A program made the translations under genes and the position numbers. From contig NZ_JACXSI010000006.1 of assembly GCF_014712675.1 (NCBI RefSeq), forward strand, positions 28,103-92,102: 64,000 nt of DNA, written 5' to 3'. This document shows positions 17,235 to 26,839 of this stretch, piece after piece; positions within the stretch are counted from its first letter, which is position 1; each line of letters starts with the position of its first letter. Source of the stretch: Peribacillus faecalis (GTDB lineage: Bacteria > Bacillota > Bacilli > Bacillales > DSM-1321). The notes under the pieces are model-generated. The model was not told the origin of the DNA and did no database searches. It saw only the letters and a program-made list of their open reading frames with translations.

Positions 17235-18218
17235 TCAAGCTGTCCCAAACGTAACCCCACTCTCCCGCAACATCTTCCGATAAGCAATACTCAACCGATC
17301 GCAAACAAGATGCAGTTCCGCCTGCAAATCGAGCGGCAGCAGTTCAGGCTTTTGGTTTTCGACTATGATTTTGTCTTGTTCTAGTAGTGTGTTTTGGAAA
17401 TCGATGAATACTTGCGGGTCGTCGTCGAGTGCGTAGTTTCGTTCCATAATCATAAAGGCTATGCTTTTTTGTTCGTTTACAGGAAGGACGATCAGGAACA
17501 GTTTAAAAAAATCATTGGACTCCTCGGTTATTTTCATCAGTGAGACAGTGAGCGGACTGTACACTTTGTATGTGTATTTAGAAATGACGGGGTAGCCTCT
17601 TCCGTCAGGATCGGGCTGGTACACGTCGATCTCATCGGTGACGAGAATGCCGTTTTCGTTATGGACGCGGTAGTCGTTTATTTCGGCATATTGCGTGTCG
17701 CCTAGCAATCCTTCATGGACGAACATGAGATGAGAGACATCGAGGAAGTTTTCGATTACTCTCGGACCGGCTGCCTCGACATCGTATGGTCCCATCAACA
17801 CTCTCGCCAATGCCAGGTCGTCCAGTTTTTCATCGCCAATTAGCGGGATGTCTTGCTCAGGCTTCGTTAACGAGACCCAAACAAGACCGTATGCTTCTGT
17901 ACAATAGTAAGCTGTCACCTTTGCTTTGGACGGGATAGCCTGATTTTTCGGCAGAGCAGGGATGCGCGTGCATACCCCGCAAGCATTATACGTCCAACCG
18001 TGATACGGGCAGACAATTTCATCATCAACAACTGTTCCAAGTGATAATGGCACTCCTCGATGAATGCACAAATCTTTAAAAGCATGAATGCCCTTTGTTG
18101 TGCGAAAGACGACGACTTTTTCACCAAGAACTTCCACTGACTTCGGATTTGCCTTCAAATCATTAGAAATCATGACTGGATGCCATTGATGGAGCAAAAC
18201 AGGATCTTTTACAATCAT
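17235..18218 (-). CDS. Rieske non-haem iron oxygenase, alpha-type subunit
   Basis: A 327-residue ring-hydroxylating/O- or N-demethylating oxygenase. The Rieske 2Fe-2S ligands are Cys51-x-His53 (CIHRG) and Cys70-x2-His73 (CPYHGW). The mononuclear iron motif is present as Asn157, Asp160, His163, His168 (ENFLDVSHLMFVHEG), the order used by vanillate demethylase-like oxygenases. ATG 18218 follows AAGGAGG. It starts 14 bp after the BMP lipoprotein gene, the last gene of an operon with a nucleoside-type ABC importer and xanthine dehydrogenase. This suggests it acts on a purine or a methylated purine, as the NdmA/B N-demethylases do; the substrate is inference. No dedicated reductase gene is seen nearby. 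Confidence 0.88.
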   Translation of the reverse strand: MIVKDPVLLHQWHPVMISNDLKANPKSVEVLGEKVVVFRTTKGIHAFKDLCIHRGVPLSLGTVVDDEIVCPYHGWTYNACGVCTRIPALPKNQAIPSKAKVTAYYCTEAYGLVWVSLTKPEQDIPLIGDEKLDDLALARVLMGPYDVEAAGPRVIENFLDVSHLMFVHEGLLGDTQYAEINDYRVHNENGILVTDEIDVYQPDPDGRGYPVISKYTYKVYSPLTVSLMKITEESNDFFKLFLIVLPVNEQKSIAFMIMERNYALDDDPQVFIDFQNTLLEQDKIIVENQKPELLPLDLQAELHLVCDRLSIAYRKMLRESGVTFGTA

Positions 18219-18232
18219 CTAGCGTCCTCCTT

Positions 18233-19357
18233 TTATTCTGGGATGGTTCCTTTAATGCCTTTTACAAACCAGTTCATTGCCAAAATTTCTTCGACTGTCA
18301 TGCTCTCGCCTTCTGGAACTCTCAGCTCGCCCTTTTGATCATAAATCGGACCTGCGAATACTTCGAGTTTGCCGTCGATAATTTCTTGACGTTTCGCTTC
18401 AACAGCGTCTTGTACTTCTTTCGGAACACTTTTACCAAAAGGCGCAATGTCAGCCATATCCTCTTTCAGCCCCCATAAATGAGCTTCTGGCTCCCAAGTT
18501 CCGTCAATCACACTTTGAACGGTTTGCACATAAAATTCTCCCCAGTTTAAAACAGGATTTGTAATATACGTATCCGGCGCATACTTGTTCATGTCGGAGT
18601 CATTACCCATTCCCCACACCCCGCGCTCAGCTGCTGCTTGAATGCCGGCAGGAGAATCTTGATAATTCGCTAAAATATCAATACCTTCATCAAGTAAGCT
18701 GACAGCTGCCTGTCTTTCTGCTGTCGGATCATACCATGTGTTACTCCACAATACTGACACTTCAATATCCGGATTGACACTTTGCGCTGCCAATGTGAAG
18801 GCGTTAATCGTATAAATAACTTCTGGAATCGGGAATGCGCCAACGTAGCCGATTTTATTGTTTTTTGTGATGGCACCGGCCGCTAAACCAGATAAGTAGC
18901 CTGATTCATAGCCTTTTGCCTGGTAGATGCCGACATTTTCAGCTGTTTTATAGCCGGTAGCATGCATGAATACCACGTCAGGATACTTCTTTGCGACATT
19001 GATAGTCGGATCCATATAACCGAAGCTAGTTGTAAAAATAATATCGTGATTTTGCGCTAGTTCCTCGATGACACGCTCCGCATCGGGACCTTCGGGAACA
19101 TTTTCCACAGTCGTACTTTTAATGCTGAATGTTTCATCAACCAATTGTCGGCCTTTGTCATGCTCGAATGTCCAACCGCCATCACCAGGAGTGCCGATAT
19201 AAACAAAACCTACTCTCGGCTTTTCTTCCTTTTCTTCGACCGATACATCTTTCTCCGGCTCTTTTTCCTCAGATTCAGACTTGGAAGTTCCTTGCGAACA
19301 TGCCGCCATTACGAGCAAAAACATCATTACCAATACCGAGAACAATTTCTTTTTCAA
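18233..19357 (-). CDS. BMP-family substrate-binding lipoprotein of purine/nucleoside ABC importer
   Basis: A 374-residue PnrA/Med-type lipoprotein (NupN-like). TTG start at 19357 after GGGGGA. Lipobox VMAACS, acidic linker to about residue 45, then the BMP fold beginning PRVGFVYIGTPGDGGWTFEH; family segments KNNKIGYVGAFPIPEV, ANYQDSPAGIQAAAERG and GMGNDSDMNKYAP line the ligand cleft. These proteins bind nucleosides or purines outside the membrane. It sits between the permeases and the Rieske oxygenase. In this operon the likely ligand is a purine base, nucleoside or urate-like compound, but the sequence does not fix which. Confidence 0.88.
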   Translation of the reverse strand: MKKKLFSVLVMMFLLVMAACSQGTSKSESEEKEPEKDVSVEEKEEKPRVGFVYIGTPGDGGWTFEHDKGRQLVDETFSIKSTTVENVPEGPDAERVIEELAQNHDIIFTTSFGYMDPTINVAKKYPDVVFMHATGYKTAENVGIYQAKGYESGYLSGLAAGAITKNNKIGYVGAFPIPEVIYTINAFTLAAQSVNPDIEVSVLWSNTWYDPTAERQAAVSLLDEGIDILANYQDSPAGIQAAAERGVWGMGNDSDMNKYAPDTYITNPVLNWGEFYVQTVQSVIDGTWEPEAHLWGLKEDMADIAPFGKSVPKEVQDAVEAKRQEIIDGKLEVFAGPIYDQKGELRVPEGESMTVEEILAMNWFVKGIKGTIPE

Positions 19358-19389
19358 TATAAATCCCCCTTTTCATTGTTCAAATTCAT

Positions 19390-20319
19390 TTAAAACCTTT
19401 GCTCACGGAAATACGGCACTCCTAATGATTGCGGCTCGATTGATGGTTTGTTGCGATTTTTCCAGCCGACAAACATCAGCACGACAATTGTCGCAATATA
19501 TGGAATCATCTTCAGGAAATAAGATGGAATCCCTAACTCAAATAATTGAATGCGGAAGCCGAGCGCGTCGAGCCCACCAAAGAAATAGGCACATAGCAAG
19601 GCGTACAACGGATTCCAACGGGCAAAAATGATGAGCGCGATCGCAATCCAGCCTCTGCCTGAAGTCATGCCTTCAATCCAGTTCGGCGAATATACCATGA
19701 TTAAGTAATAGCCGGCCATCCCCATCAGCATTGAGCCGGCGATGACATGCAGGTAACGGACCTTCAGAACGGAAATGCCCATTACATCCGATGTTGACGG
19801 ATTATCACCGACTGCCTTCAAATGAAGACCCCACGATGTTTTGTACATGTACAAATATAAAAATACGGCCAGTACAATGCTGATCCATATAAATACATCT
19901 AAATTGGAAAACACAGTCCCGATTATCGGAACATTTTCCAGAAAGCCAAGTTCCAGCTTCGGGATGGTTACCGGTAAAGCCACGCCAGCAATCGATCTTC
20001 CTAAATAGGCGCTCAATCCTGTTCCAAATAGTGTAATCGCCAAGCCGCTGACAATTTGATTTGCCCGCAGAGTAATCGTCAAAAATGCATGGATAAGACC
20101 TAAGCCACCTGCTGCCAGAAGCGAAACAAGCAAGGTAAGGGCCAAGTTCTCCGTTTTCAGAAAGACAATACACGACATGACAGCCCCGACAAGCATGATG
20201 CCTTCGGTGCCGAGGTTGATGATGCCTGCTTTTTCATTTAAAATACCGCCCAGTATCGCGAATAATAACGGAGTGCCGCCTGATATGGCTGCGGCAGCCA
20301 CTAGCGCAATCGAATCCAT
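19390..20319 (-). CDS. ABC permease of purine/nucleoside importer (NupQ-like)
   Basis: A 309-residue membrane protein with about 8-9 hydrophobic segments. I start it at ATG 20319, 6 bases after AAGGAGG, rather than the GTG two codons earlier. LGGILNEKAGIINLGTEGIMLVGA and MGMAGYYLIMVYSPNWIEGMTSGRGWIAIAL in pieces are typical of the YufQ/NupQ permease of BMP importers. It follows its partner permease by 12 bp and is co-transcribed with the ATPase and binding protein. Substrate as for the binding protein. Confidence 0.88.
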   Translation of the reverse strand: MDSIALVAAAAISGGTPLLFAILGGILNEKAGIINLGTEGIMLVGAVMSCIVFLKTENLALTLLVSLLAAGGLGLIHAFLTITLRANQIVSGLAITLFGTGLSAYLGRSIAGVALPVTIPKLELGFLENVPIIGTVFSNLDVFIWISIVLAVFLYLYMYKTSWGLHLKAVGDNPSTSDVMGISVLKVRYLHVIAGSMLMGMAGYYLIMVYSPNWIEGMTSGRGWIAIALIIFARWNPLYALLCAYFFGGLDALGFRIQLFELGIPSYFLKMIPYIATIVVLMFVGWKNRNKPSIEPQSLGVPYFREQRF

Positions 20320-20331
20320 AACCACCCTCCT

Positions 20332-21435
20332 TTAAACTTTTCTTCTGATTCGAAATTTGCTAATCATATCACCGCCAATCAAGCAGAAGAGAATCGCTCC
20401 CTGCAGCATCAATGAAAATGAAGAAGGCAATCCGATTGTTTGGACGCTGTACCCGCCGACAATCAATCCTCCAATTAATACAGATGTGACAAGCATCGCA
20501 AACGGATTTAGTTTGGCAAGCCACGCGACGATAATTGCTGTATAGCCATAGCCTGGCGAAATGCCGTACATGAGGCGGTGAGCCACGCCTGATACTTCAA
20601 TCGCTCCCGCGAAGCCCGCTAATCCGCCGCTCAGCATCATGACTATTAAAATATGTTTGTTGATTTTGATACCGGCATTTTTAGCGGCGATCGGGTTCGC
20701 TCCCAATAGCTTAAGTTCATAGCCCCATCGCGTTTTCGCAAGCAGAAAAGCAAAAATAACAACTGCAATTAACGCAAAGATTAAGCCGATATGGAGTCGG
20801 GTACTGCCGATGTTGGATAGCATTTGGAATGGATTGAAAATTGGCGTTCCCGGGAAATTAAATCCTTCGGGGTCGCGCCATGGTTCAAAGACGAGATAAT
20901 CAAGAAGTAAAAGTGCCACGTAGTTTAACATTAAAGATGTAATCAGTTCGTTCACTTGAAAATATGTACGCGGGATGGCTGTGAACAAGCCCCAAACCGC
21001 ACCTGCTGCCACACCGGCAAGCATCATGAGCGGGATGTACAGCGCACCCGGCAAGTTCGGCATGAAAATCGTAATCGAAGTCGCGCCGATTGCCCCTAAA
21101 ATGAATTGCCCTTCTGCGCCAATGTTATAAACAGAAATGCGATACGCAATAGAAATGCCGAGCGCACAAAGCAAAAGCGGGGTTGCCTTCACGAGCGTTT
21201 CGCTAAAACCGAAGCTTGAGCCGAAAGCGCCTTGGACCATCTTCCCATAAACAGTGAGCGGATTCATTCCGTTCACGGCGATGAAAATGGCGCATATTAC
21301 GAGCGCGGCAGCAATCGAGAGAAGCGGTACAAAAAAACTGCCTGTCTTTTTATGTGCGTCATATTCCAGTTTAAAAGGGATGAAAGCTAATCCTTTCGGG
21401 GACTCCGGCTGTTCGTACGACGTTTTCTGATTCAT
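20332..21435 (-). CDS. ABC permease of purine/nucleoside importer (NupP-like)
   Basis: A 367-residue membrane protein with an extended cytoplasmic N-terminus (about 40 residues) and about nine hydrophobic segments. SVYNIGAEGQFILGAIGA and LMYGISPGYGYTAIIVAWLA-type segments match the larger permease (YufP/NupP) of the BMP transporters. Its ATG overlaps the stop of the ATPase gene by four bases (ATGA), showing translational coupling. Confidence 0.88.
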   Translation of the reverse strand: MNQKTSYEQPESPKGLAFIPFKLEYDAHKKTGSFFVPLLSIAAALVICAIFIAVNGMNPLTVYGKMVQGAFGSSFGFSETLVKATPLLLCALGISIAYRISVYNIGAEGQFILGAIGATSITIFMPNLPGALYIPLMMLAGVAAGAVWGLFTAIPRTYFQVNELITSLMLNYVALLLLDYLVFEPWRDPEGFNFPGTPIFNPFQMLSNIGSTRLHIGLIFALIAVVIFAFLLAKTRWGYELKLLGANPIAAKNAGIKINKHILIVMMLSGGLAGFAGAIEVSGVAHRLMYGISPGYGYTAIIVAWLAKLNPFAMLVTSVLIGGLIVGGYSVQTIGLPSSFSLMLQGAILFCLIGGDMISKFRIRRKV

Positions 21436-22961
21436 TGCGCCACCCCTTCCCGGACGCTCAACCCTGCCATCAATTGTCCGATTCTCTCCTTATCGGCTTC
21501 TCCTCTGGCAAGCTCGCCATTGATTTTGCCGTTAAATAAAACAAGAATGCGATCTGACAATTGTATCACTTCGTCCAAGTCTTCAGATATCAGCAAGACA
21601 CCGCTGCCTGCACTGCGTCGCTCAAGCAGCATTTTATGCACCGCCTCCGTTGCCGCGACATCAAGTCCCTGTGTCGGATGAACAGCAATCATCAGCTTCG
21701 GCTCCAAATCAATTTCTCTCGCAAATAGAAGCTTTTGCTGGTTACCTCCTGAGAGCTGACCAACAGGGCTTTGCAAATCAGGTGTTCGCACATCAAAGCT
21801 ACTCACCAGACTCTTAGCCCAATGTTCATTTTTCTTCTTATTAAGGACACCATATTTAACTCGTCCCTTACTGCGATAAGACTTTAACAACAAGTTTTCA
21901 ACGACTCCCAAGCTTCCTGCCAAACCGCTTTTCATACGGTTTTCAGGGATATGAGCGATACCTTTGTCAATCAAGGCTTTAACGCTCGGCGATTCCAAAT
22001 ATTCTCCGTTAAATATCACTTCGCCTGAAGACCATGGAATCAATCCTGTCAGCGCTTCTGCCAGTTCTTTTTGTCCGTTTCCGGCAACACCGGCAATGCC
22101 GACGATTTCATGCTCGTGGATCGTGAAATCGACACAGTCGACAGCATTCAGCCGATGCTCATTTTTCACAACCAGCGCTTCTATCTGCAAAATCGGTTTG
22201 CCGATGTCGATTTGTTCGATATGAATCGCTGAAGACACCTCATGCCCAACCATTAACTGCGCAAGCTCTTGCACAGACGTTTCTTCACAATTCATCTGCG
22301 CAATCATTTTTCCTTTGCGCATAACAGAGATACGGTCAGCAATTGCCATTACTTCTTTTAATTTGTGTGTCGTAATAATCATCGTTTTGCCATGCCTCTT
22401 CAGCTCCCGCATCGTTGCGAACAGCTGCTCAACCTCACCGGGCGTCAAAACAGAGGTCGGCTCATCAAAGATGATAATATCTGCGCCGCGATACAATGTT
22501 TTGATGATTTCCACCCGTTGCTGCTCCCCGACAGATAGCTGCCAAACCGGGACTGAACCAGGAAAACTGAGACCATATGTTTCGGCAATATTTTCGATCT
22601 CTGCTTTCATTTTTTTCATCCAAGCCGTACCGTGCCAGATGCGTCCTTTACGACCTAAAATAATATTTTCAATCGCGGTCAAAGTTTCTACGAGCTTAAA
22701 GTTTTGATGCACCATCCCGATTCCGAGCGCCATCGATTCCTTCGGCGAGCGAATATAACAAGGAACTCCGTTAATCGCAATCGTGCCGCTGTCCGCTTTG
22801 TATACGCCAGCAAGCATGCTCATGATTGTGCTTTTCCCTGCACCGTTTTCCCCCAGCAGCGCATGAATCTCGCCTTTCTTTACGGCAAAATTGACATGAT
22901 CACTCGCTGTCACTTCACCGAACTTTTTGACAATATCCGTCATTTCTACCGCATAAGTCAA
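21432..22961 (-). CDS. ABC ATPase with two nucleotide-binding domains (NupO-like)
   Basis: A 509-residue sugar/nucleoside-type double ATPase. I choose TTG 22961, 8 bases after AGGAGG. First domain: Walker A LLGENGAGKST, signature LSVGEQQRVEI, Walker B DIIIFDEPTSVLTP. Second domain: degenerate Walker A (GVAGNGQKELAEA, lacking the usual GKS), signature LSGGNQQKLLFARE, and MIAVHPTQGLD. The asymmetric second site is normal for this family. It energises the BMP importer and lies immediately after the xanthine dehydrogenase genes (12 bp). Confidence 0.9.
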   Translation of the reverse strand: MTYAVEMTDIVKKFGEVTASDHVNFAVKKGEIHALLGENGAGKSTIMSMLAGVYKADSGTIAINGVPCYIRSPKESMALGIGMVHQNFKLVETLTAIENIILGRKGRIWHGTAWMKKMKAEIENIAETYGLSFPGSVPVWQLSVGEQQRVEIIKTLYRGADIIIFDEPTSVLTPGEVEQLFATMRELKRHGKTMIITTHKLKEVMAIADRISVMRKGKMIAQMNCEETSVQELAQLMVGHEVSSAIHIEQIDIGKPILQIEALVVKNEHRLNAVDCVDFTIHEHEIVGIAGVAGNGQKELAEALTGLIPWSSGEVIFNGEYLESPSVKALIDKGIAHIPENRMKSGLAGSLGVVENLLLKSYRSKGRVKYGVLNKKKNEHWAKSLVSSFDVRTPDLQSPVGQLSGGNQQKLLFAREIDLEPKLMIAVHPTQGLDVAATEAVHKMLLERRSAGSGVLLISEDLDEVIQLSDRILVLFNGKINGELARGEADKERIGQLMAGLSVREGVAQ

Positions 22962-22973
22962 AGACTTCACCTC

Positions 22974-23489
22974 CTATTGTTCTTTATTGGCTAAACATTG
23001 CACCGCTCGTATAATACCTCCGTAGCCGGTGCAGCGGCATAAATTGCCGGACAAAGCTTCTTTAATGTCACATTCGCCCGGTGACGCATTTTCATTAAGC
23101 AGTGCTTTTGCCGCAATAACCATACCAGACGTGCAGTAGCCGCATTGAAAGCCGCCTTCCTGCAAAAAAGCTTCCTGCACTTCATCAAGCTGAGTTCCTG
23201 CAACCCCTTCGATTGTCGTAATTTTTTTGTTGTTTACCTGAAAAGCCATCAGCAGGCAAGCATTAGCAAGTTCTCCGTCGACAAGCACTGAACAAGCACC
23301 GCACCTCCCGATTCCGCACGAAACCTTCGTGCCAGTCAAATACAATTTATCCCGTAACAAGTCAACAAGTTTTTCAGTCGGGTGCACCTGCAATTCGTAC
23401 TGCACACGATTGACATTTATATAAAGGGTCATTTTTTGCCGGTCGTTCACATATAAAAAGTTTTGCAGCTCACCATTTTTCACATCCAT
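22974..23489 (-). CDS. pucE: Xanthine dehydrogenase, 2Fe-2S subunit
   Basis: A 171-residue small subunit of the CoxS/PucE family, carrying electrons from the molybdenum centre to FAD. Plant-type 2Fe-2S cluster ligands Cys58, Cys63, Cys66 and Cys78; second cluster ligands Cys116, Cys119, Cys151 and Cys153 (QCGYC, CRCTGYGG). Its ATG overlaps the end of the molybdenum-subunit gene (ATGGATGTGA) after AAAGGGG. The usual length is about 155-170. The N-terminal 19 residues before the ferredoxin fold are somewhat extended; an internal ATG at residue 20 has no strong site. Confidence 0.92.
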   Translation of the reverse strand: MDVKNGELQNFLYVNDRQKMTLYINVNRVQYELQVHPTEKLVDLLRDKLYLTGTKVSCGIGRCGACSVLVDGELANACLLMAFQVNNKKITTIEGVAGTQLDEVQEAFLQEGGFQCGYCTSGMVIAAKALLNENASPGECDIKEALSGNLCRCTGYGGIIRAVQCLANKEQ

Positions 23490-25741
23490 TCAATCATCCC
23501 CTTTCGTTCTACTACTTGCAAAATTTCCTCCGATGAGACCGGAAGTTTTTGAACCCAATAGCCGATTGCATTATGAATGGCGCTTACGATTGCCGGTGTT
23601 ATCGAGATAGTGCCGATTTCTCCGACGCCCCTCGGACCGAATTGATCGTCCTCATACAGCTCTTCAATAGCGAACACATTCGTTTCAAATGGAGTATCGG
23701 CAATCGTCGGGATTAAGTACGAATCAAAATTGCGTACAGCATATTTGCCGTCAATCATTTTTGCTTCTTCCATTAATGTATAGCCGAGCGACATGATGCC
23801 GCCTCCTTCTATTTGTCCTCGGTAACCGTTCGGACTGACAACTGGTCCTGCCGCAATCACATGGTCAAGCGAAGTCACTTTCACCTTTCCCGTCAGCAGA
23901 TCGACTTCCACATCAGCTCTTATGCCGCCGAAAGAATATAAAAAATGCCCGCCTGTGATTGCATCCGGGGTTGTCGGAAAATGAAAGCTCGTCAATACGG
24001 TGCAATCTTCCACCAGTTTTGAAGACAATTGTTCAAATGTAATGACAGGCCCTTCATCGTTATTTTCTTGCCAGATGCCTCCGGGACCGACATACAGCTC
24101 TGCCACTGAGATACCTAAAAGCGATGAAGCATTACGGCACAGCTTATTTTTAAAAGGCGCTTTCATCCACTGTACGGAATGCCATACCATGCTCGTGCCC
24201 CGCGATGCGGTTGATGAACCGGACATCGGCACGAGTTCTGTGTCGCCGATGACAATTTGAATATCTTCCTTTCTGCAGCCGATTTCCTCGACAATAATAT
24301 TTTCAATAACTGAAAGAAGCCCTTGGCCACACTCTTCGAACCCAAAGGAAATTTCAATTTTACCGTTTTTATTGAATGACAGTCTACCCCCGGCTGCGTC
24401 CAATCGTCCGAATCCTAAACCTCCGCCATGCATTGAAATCGCATATCCGGTGCCGGTTTTCTTCCATTGATCGGAAGCTTCCTGAGATTGTTTGCCCGCC
24501 GATTTAGTTTGCAGGAAGTGCAGGACGTCAGCTGCTCCGTTCGTCGGAGCGATCCGTTGACCTAAAGGCCCTAAATCAGTTGCGCTTCGCAAATTGATTT
24601 TTCTTAATTCAAGCGGGTCGATTTGCAGGACGGAAGCGAGGCGGTCCATTTGGCCTTCCAAAGCAAAAGTAACTTGATTGCCGCCGAATCCGCGGAACTC
24701 GCCTGCAACACCGTTATTTGTGAAAACAGACACCCCTTCCGTCTCGATATTCGGAATGATATACGGACCTGCCGCATGCTCAACCGCAAAATCTAAAACA
24801 GCAGGACCTAATGTCGCATAAGCACCAGTATCGGCAATAATCCGCGTTTTATGGGCTAAAATTTTCCCCGATGCATCCGTTCCGGTTTTCATCGTAATTT
24901 TCATCGGATGTCGTTTCAATCCTGCATCAATCGATTCCGTTCTGGAATTGTGTATTTTCACCGGACAGCCGCTCGCAAGTGCAAGCAATGCTCCGTACGG
25001 TTGAATATTCAATTCATCTTTACCCCCGAATGAACCGCCCATCGGACTGGAAATGATTCGTATCTTACTCTCCGGCAGCCCTAAAATTCGTGACAATTGG
25101 AAACGGTCTTTGAAACCGTGCTGCGTGCCGGCATAGACAGTTATTCCGCCGTCATCTTCAGGCACAATCACACCACCCTCCGTTTCCATGTAAGCATGCA
25201 TTTGCCTTGGAAGCTCATACGTCTCTTCGACGATGACGTCACATTGCGCAAACGCCGCCTCAACATCTCCATTTTGATAACCGGCACGATGAAGCACATT
25301 ACCGCCCGGGTGGAGCTTTACTGTATCCGAAAGCAACGCTTGTTCCGGACAATCGACAACCGGCAGCTGCACATACTCAACTTCAATCAGTTTGACCGCC
25401 TGCTCAGCAATCTCAAGAGTGTCTGCGGCAACCGCCGCGATTGCATCACCAACATAGCGCACTTTCTCTTCGCAAAGTACCGGCTGATCGGGCATGACAA
25501 TACCGAAACGATTCATCCCCGGCACATCTTTATAAGTAACAACTGCCTCCACACCCGGCAGCAGCTCTGCTTTCTCTGTTTGAATTGAGATGATTTTCGC
25601 ATGAGGAAACGAACTTCTCAGCACTTTTCCATACAGCATGTTCGGGAAAGTAAAATCTGTTAAATAGAATAGTCCCCCCGTCACCTTCGAAACGCCGTCC
25701 GGTCTAATTCTTCCCCGTTCTTCCGTCTTATTGAAGTTCAT
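23480..25741 (-). CDS. pucD: Xanthine dehydrogenase, molybdopterin-binding subunit
   Basis: A 753-residue catalytic subunit of the xanthine dehydrogenase/CoxL family, oxidising hypoxanthine and xanthine to urate. Family marks: GDAIAAVAADT (domain 1), SPMGGSFGGKDELN (Mo-cofactor loop), GEFRGFGGNQV, the C-terminal GPRGVGEIG with the expected catalytic Glu, and GSSTASRGTSM. The order of genes is pucC-pucD-pucE as in B. subtilis. Overlaps by 14 bp with pucC and 10 bp with pucE. Urate use downstream (uricase etc.) is not in the window. Confidence 0.92.
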   Translation of the reverse strand: MNFNKTEERGRIRPDGVSKVTGGLFYLTDFTFPNMLYGKVLRSSFPHAKIISIQTEKAELLPGVEAVVTYKDVPGMNRFGIVMPDQPVLCEEKVRYVGDAIAAVAADTLEIAEQAVKLIEVEYVQLPVVDCPEQALLSDTVKLHPGGNVLHRAGYQNGDVEAAFAQCDVIVEETYELPRQMHAYMETEGGVIVPEDDGGITVYAGTQHGFKDRFQLSRILGLPESKIRIISSPMGGSFGGKDELNIQPYGALLALASGCPVKIHNSRTESIDAGLKRHPMKITMKTGTDASGKILAHKTRIIADTGAYATLGPAVLDFAVEHAAGPYIIPNIETEGVSVFTNNGVAGEFRGFGGNQVTFALEGQMDRLASVLQIDPLELRKINLRSATDLGPLGQRIAPTNGAADVLHFLQTKSAGKQSQEASDQWKKTGTGYAISMHGGGLGFGRLDAAGGRLSFNKNGKIEISFGFEECGQGLLSVIENIIVEEIGCRKEDIQIVIGDTELVPMSGSSTASRGTSMVWHSVQWMKAPFKNKLCRNASSLLGISVAELYVGPGGIWQENNDEGPVITFEQLSSKLVEDCTVLTSFHFPTTPDAITGGHFLYSFGGIRADVEVDLLTGKVKVTSLDHVIAAGPVVSPNGYRGQIEGGGIMSLGYTLMEEAKMIDGKYAVRNFDSYLIPTIADTPFETNVFAIEELYEDDQFGPRGVGEIGTISITPAIVSAIHNAIGYWVQKLPVSSEEILQVVERKGMIEWM

Positions 25742-26600
25742 TTACAGTCCCTCCTTTTCGCAAAAGATTTTTCAGCTCAGAAATAATAAGATTAGCCGCT
25801 GCCTTTTGACGATAATCGGCAGAAACAAAATCATCAGAAGCTGCTTTGAATTCGCTGTAAATTGATGCAAAAACCGCTTTCCAATCGATTTCTTCTATTC
25901 GTTTCCCTCTTATAATCGGCTCGGTTTCATCTAAAAGGATCGGCTTATTGTCGCCGCCTCCTGCCGCAAGCCTGATATCATCAATGGTTCCAAGATCTGT
26001 TTTCGTTATTGTGCCGGCAACTGTCACAATCGCTGCCGTGAATGATTCGCGTCTGCCAATTTTTTTAAAGAAGGACGACTCTTTCGTAGCCGGTAACAAA
26101 ATGTGCGTCAGAAGCTGATTTTTAACGGGGCTTTTCAACCAGTTTGATATTTCGATTTCTTCTCCTTGAACGAGAAGCTTTGCATTCAGCGCCAGCAATA
26201 ACGGAATAAGATCGCCGATTCCCCCCATGATATTGCCGCCGATTGTCGCACGAGATCGAACAGCCGGTGCTGCGATCGATTGGACAGCCTGCGATAAAAT
26301 CGGCTGCGCTGTTTGAATGGTCGAGTGTTTGCGACACTGTGCCAATGTCGTTAAAGCGCCAATCTTTAATAGACCTTCTTCTGCCACCTTAATTTCTTTT
26401 AATGAAGGAATGAGCTCAAGACTAATTAAATGGCGCGGAATACGATGCCCGCTTTCCCATTGAATTTGCAGCAATGTTCCGCCGGAAATATATCGCGCCT
26501 CACTACCGAGTCTGCTCATTTGTTCAATGGCAGTTTCAATGGAGGTAGGCATCCATACTTGTGTAGATTGTAACGCGGAAGCTTCATTATGCTGAATCAT
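25728..26600 (-). CDS. pucC: Xanthine dehydrogenase, FAD-binding subunit
   Basis: A 290-residue subunit of the CoxM/PucC family that passes electrons from the iron-sulfur subunit to FAD and NAD+. ISGGTLLQIQWESG is the first FAD loop, RSRATIGGNIMGGIGDLIPLL the second (FAD diphosphate region, with the usual Gly pair); C-terminal CODH-type domain from about residue 175. ATG at 26600 follows AAGGAGG by 9 bases. It is the promoter-proximal gene of the leftward operon pucC-pucD-pucE-ATPase-permeases-BMP-Rieske. Confidence 0.9.
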   Translation of the reverse strand: MIQHNEASALQSTQVWMPTSIETAIEQMSRLGSEARYISGGTLLQIQWESGHRIPRHLISLELIPSLKEIKVAEEGLLKIGALTTLAQCRKHSTIQTAQPILSQAVQSIAAPAVRSRATIGGNIMGGIGDLIPLLLALNAKLLVQGEEIEISNWLKSPVKNQLLTHILLPATKESSFFKKIGRRESFTAAIVTVAGTITKTDLGTIDDIRLAAGGGDNKPILLDETEPIIRGKRIEEIDWKAVFASIYSEFKAASDDFVSADYRQKAAANLIISELKNLLRKGGTVNELQ

Positions 26601-26645
26601 CTCGATTAACCTCCTTCTTGTAAACTTTTAATACGGTAATTATCC

Positions 26646-26660
26646 TTACATTTTATGTAA
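26646..26660. promoter_or_regulatory. Palindrome in the pucC/moaC divergent promoter region
   Basis: TTACAT-TTT-ATGTAA, a perfect 15-bp palindrome 46 bp before pucC. Position suits an operator for the dehydrogenase operon. No match to a known box is claimed. A TATAAT near 26793 is a likely -10 of moaC. Confidence 0.35.
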
Positions 26661-26839
26661 TATTAAGTAACATGATAACAATTTATCCTTTTATTGTCAT
26701 TGTGTATTTTGCACTAACTTCTTATCTTCTTTAGTTAAAATAAACAAAAATGATGTTAGATAATATCACATTTTCCTTTTTCAGCCACCATCCATTATAA
26801 TGAAATTATCACTTGCGATTAGGGAGGATTTTTTTACAT

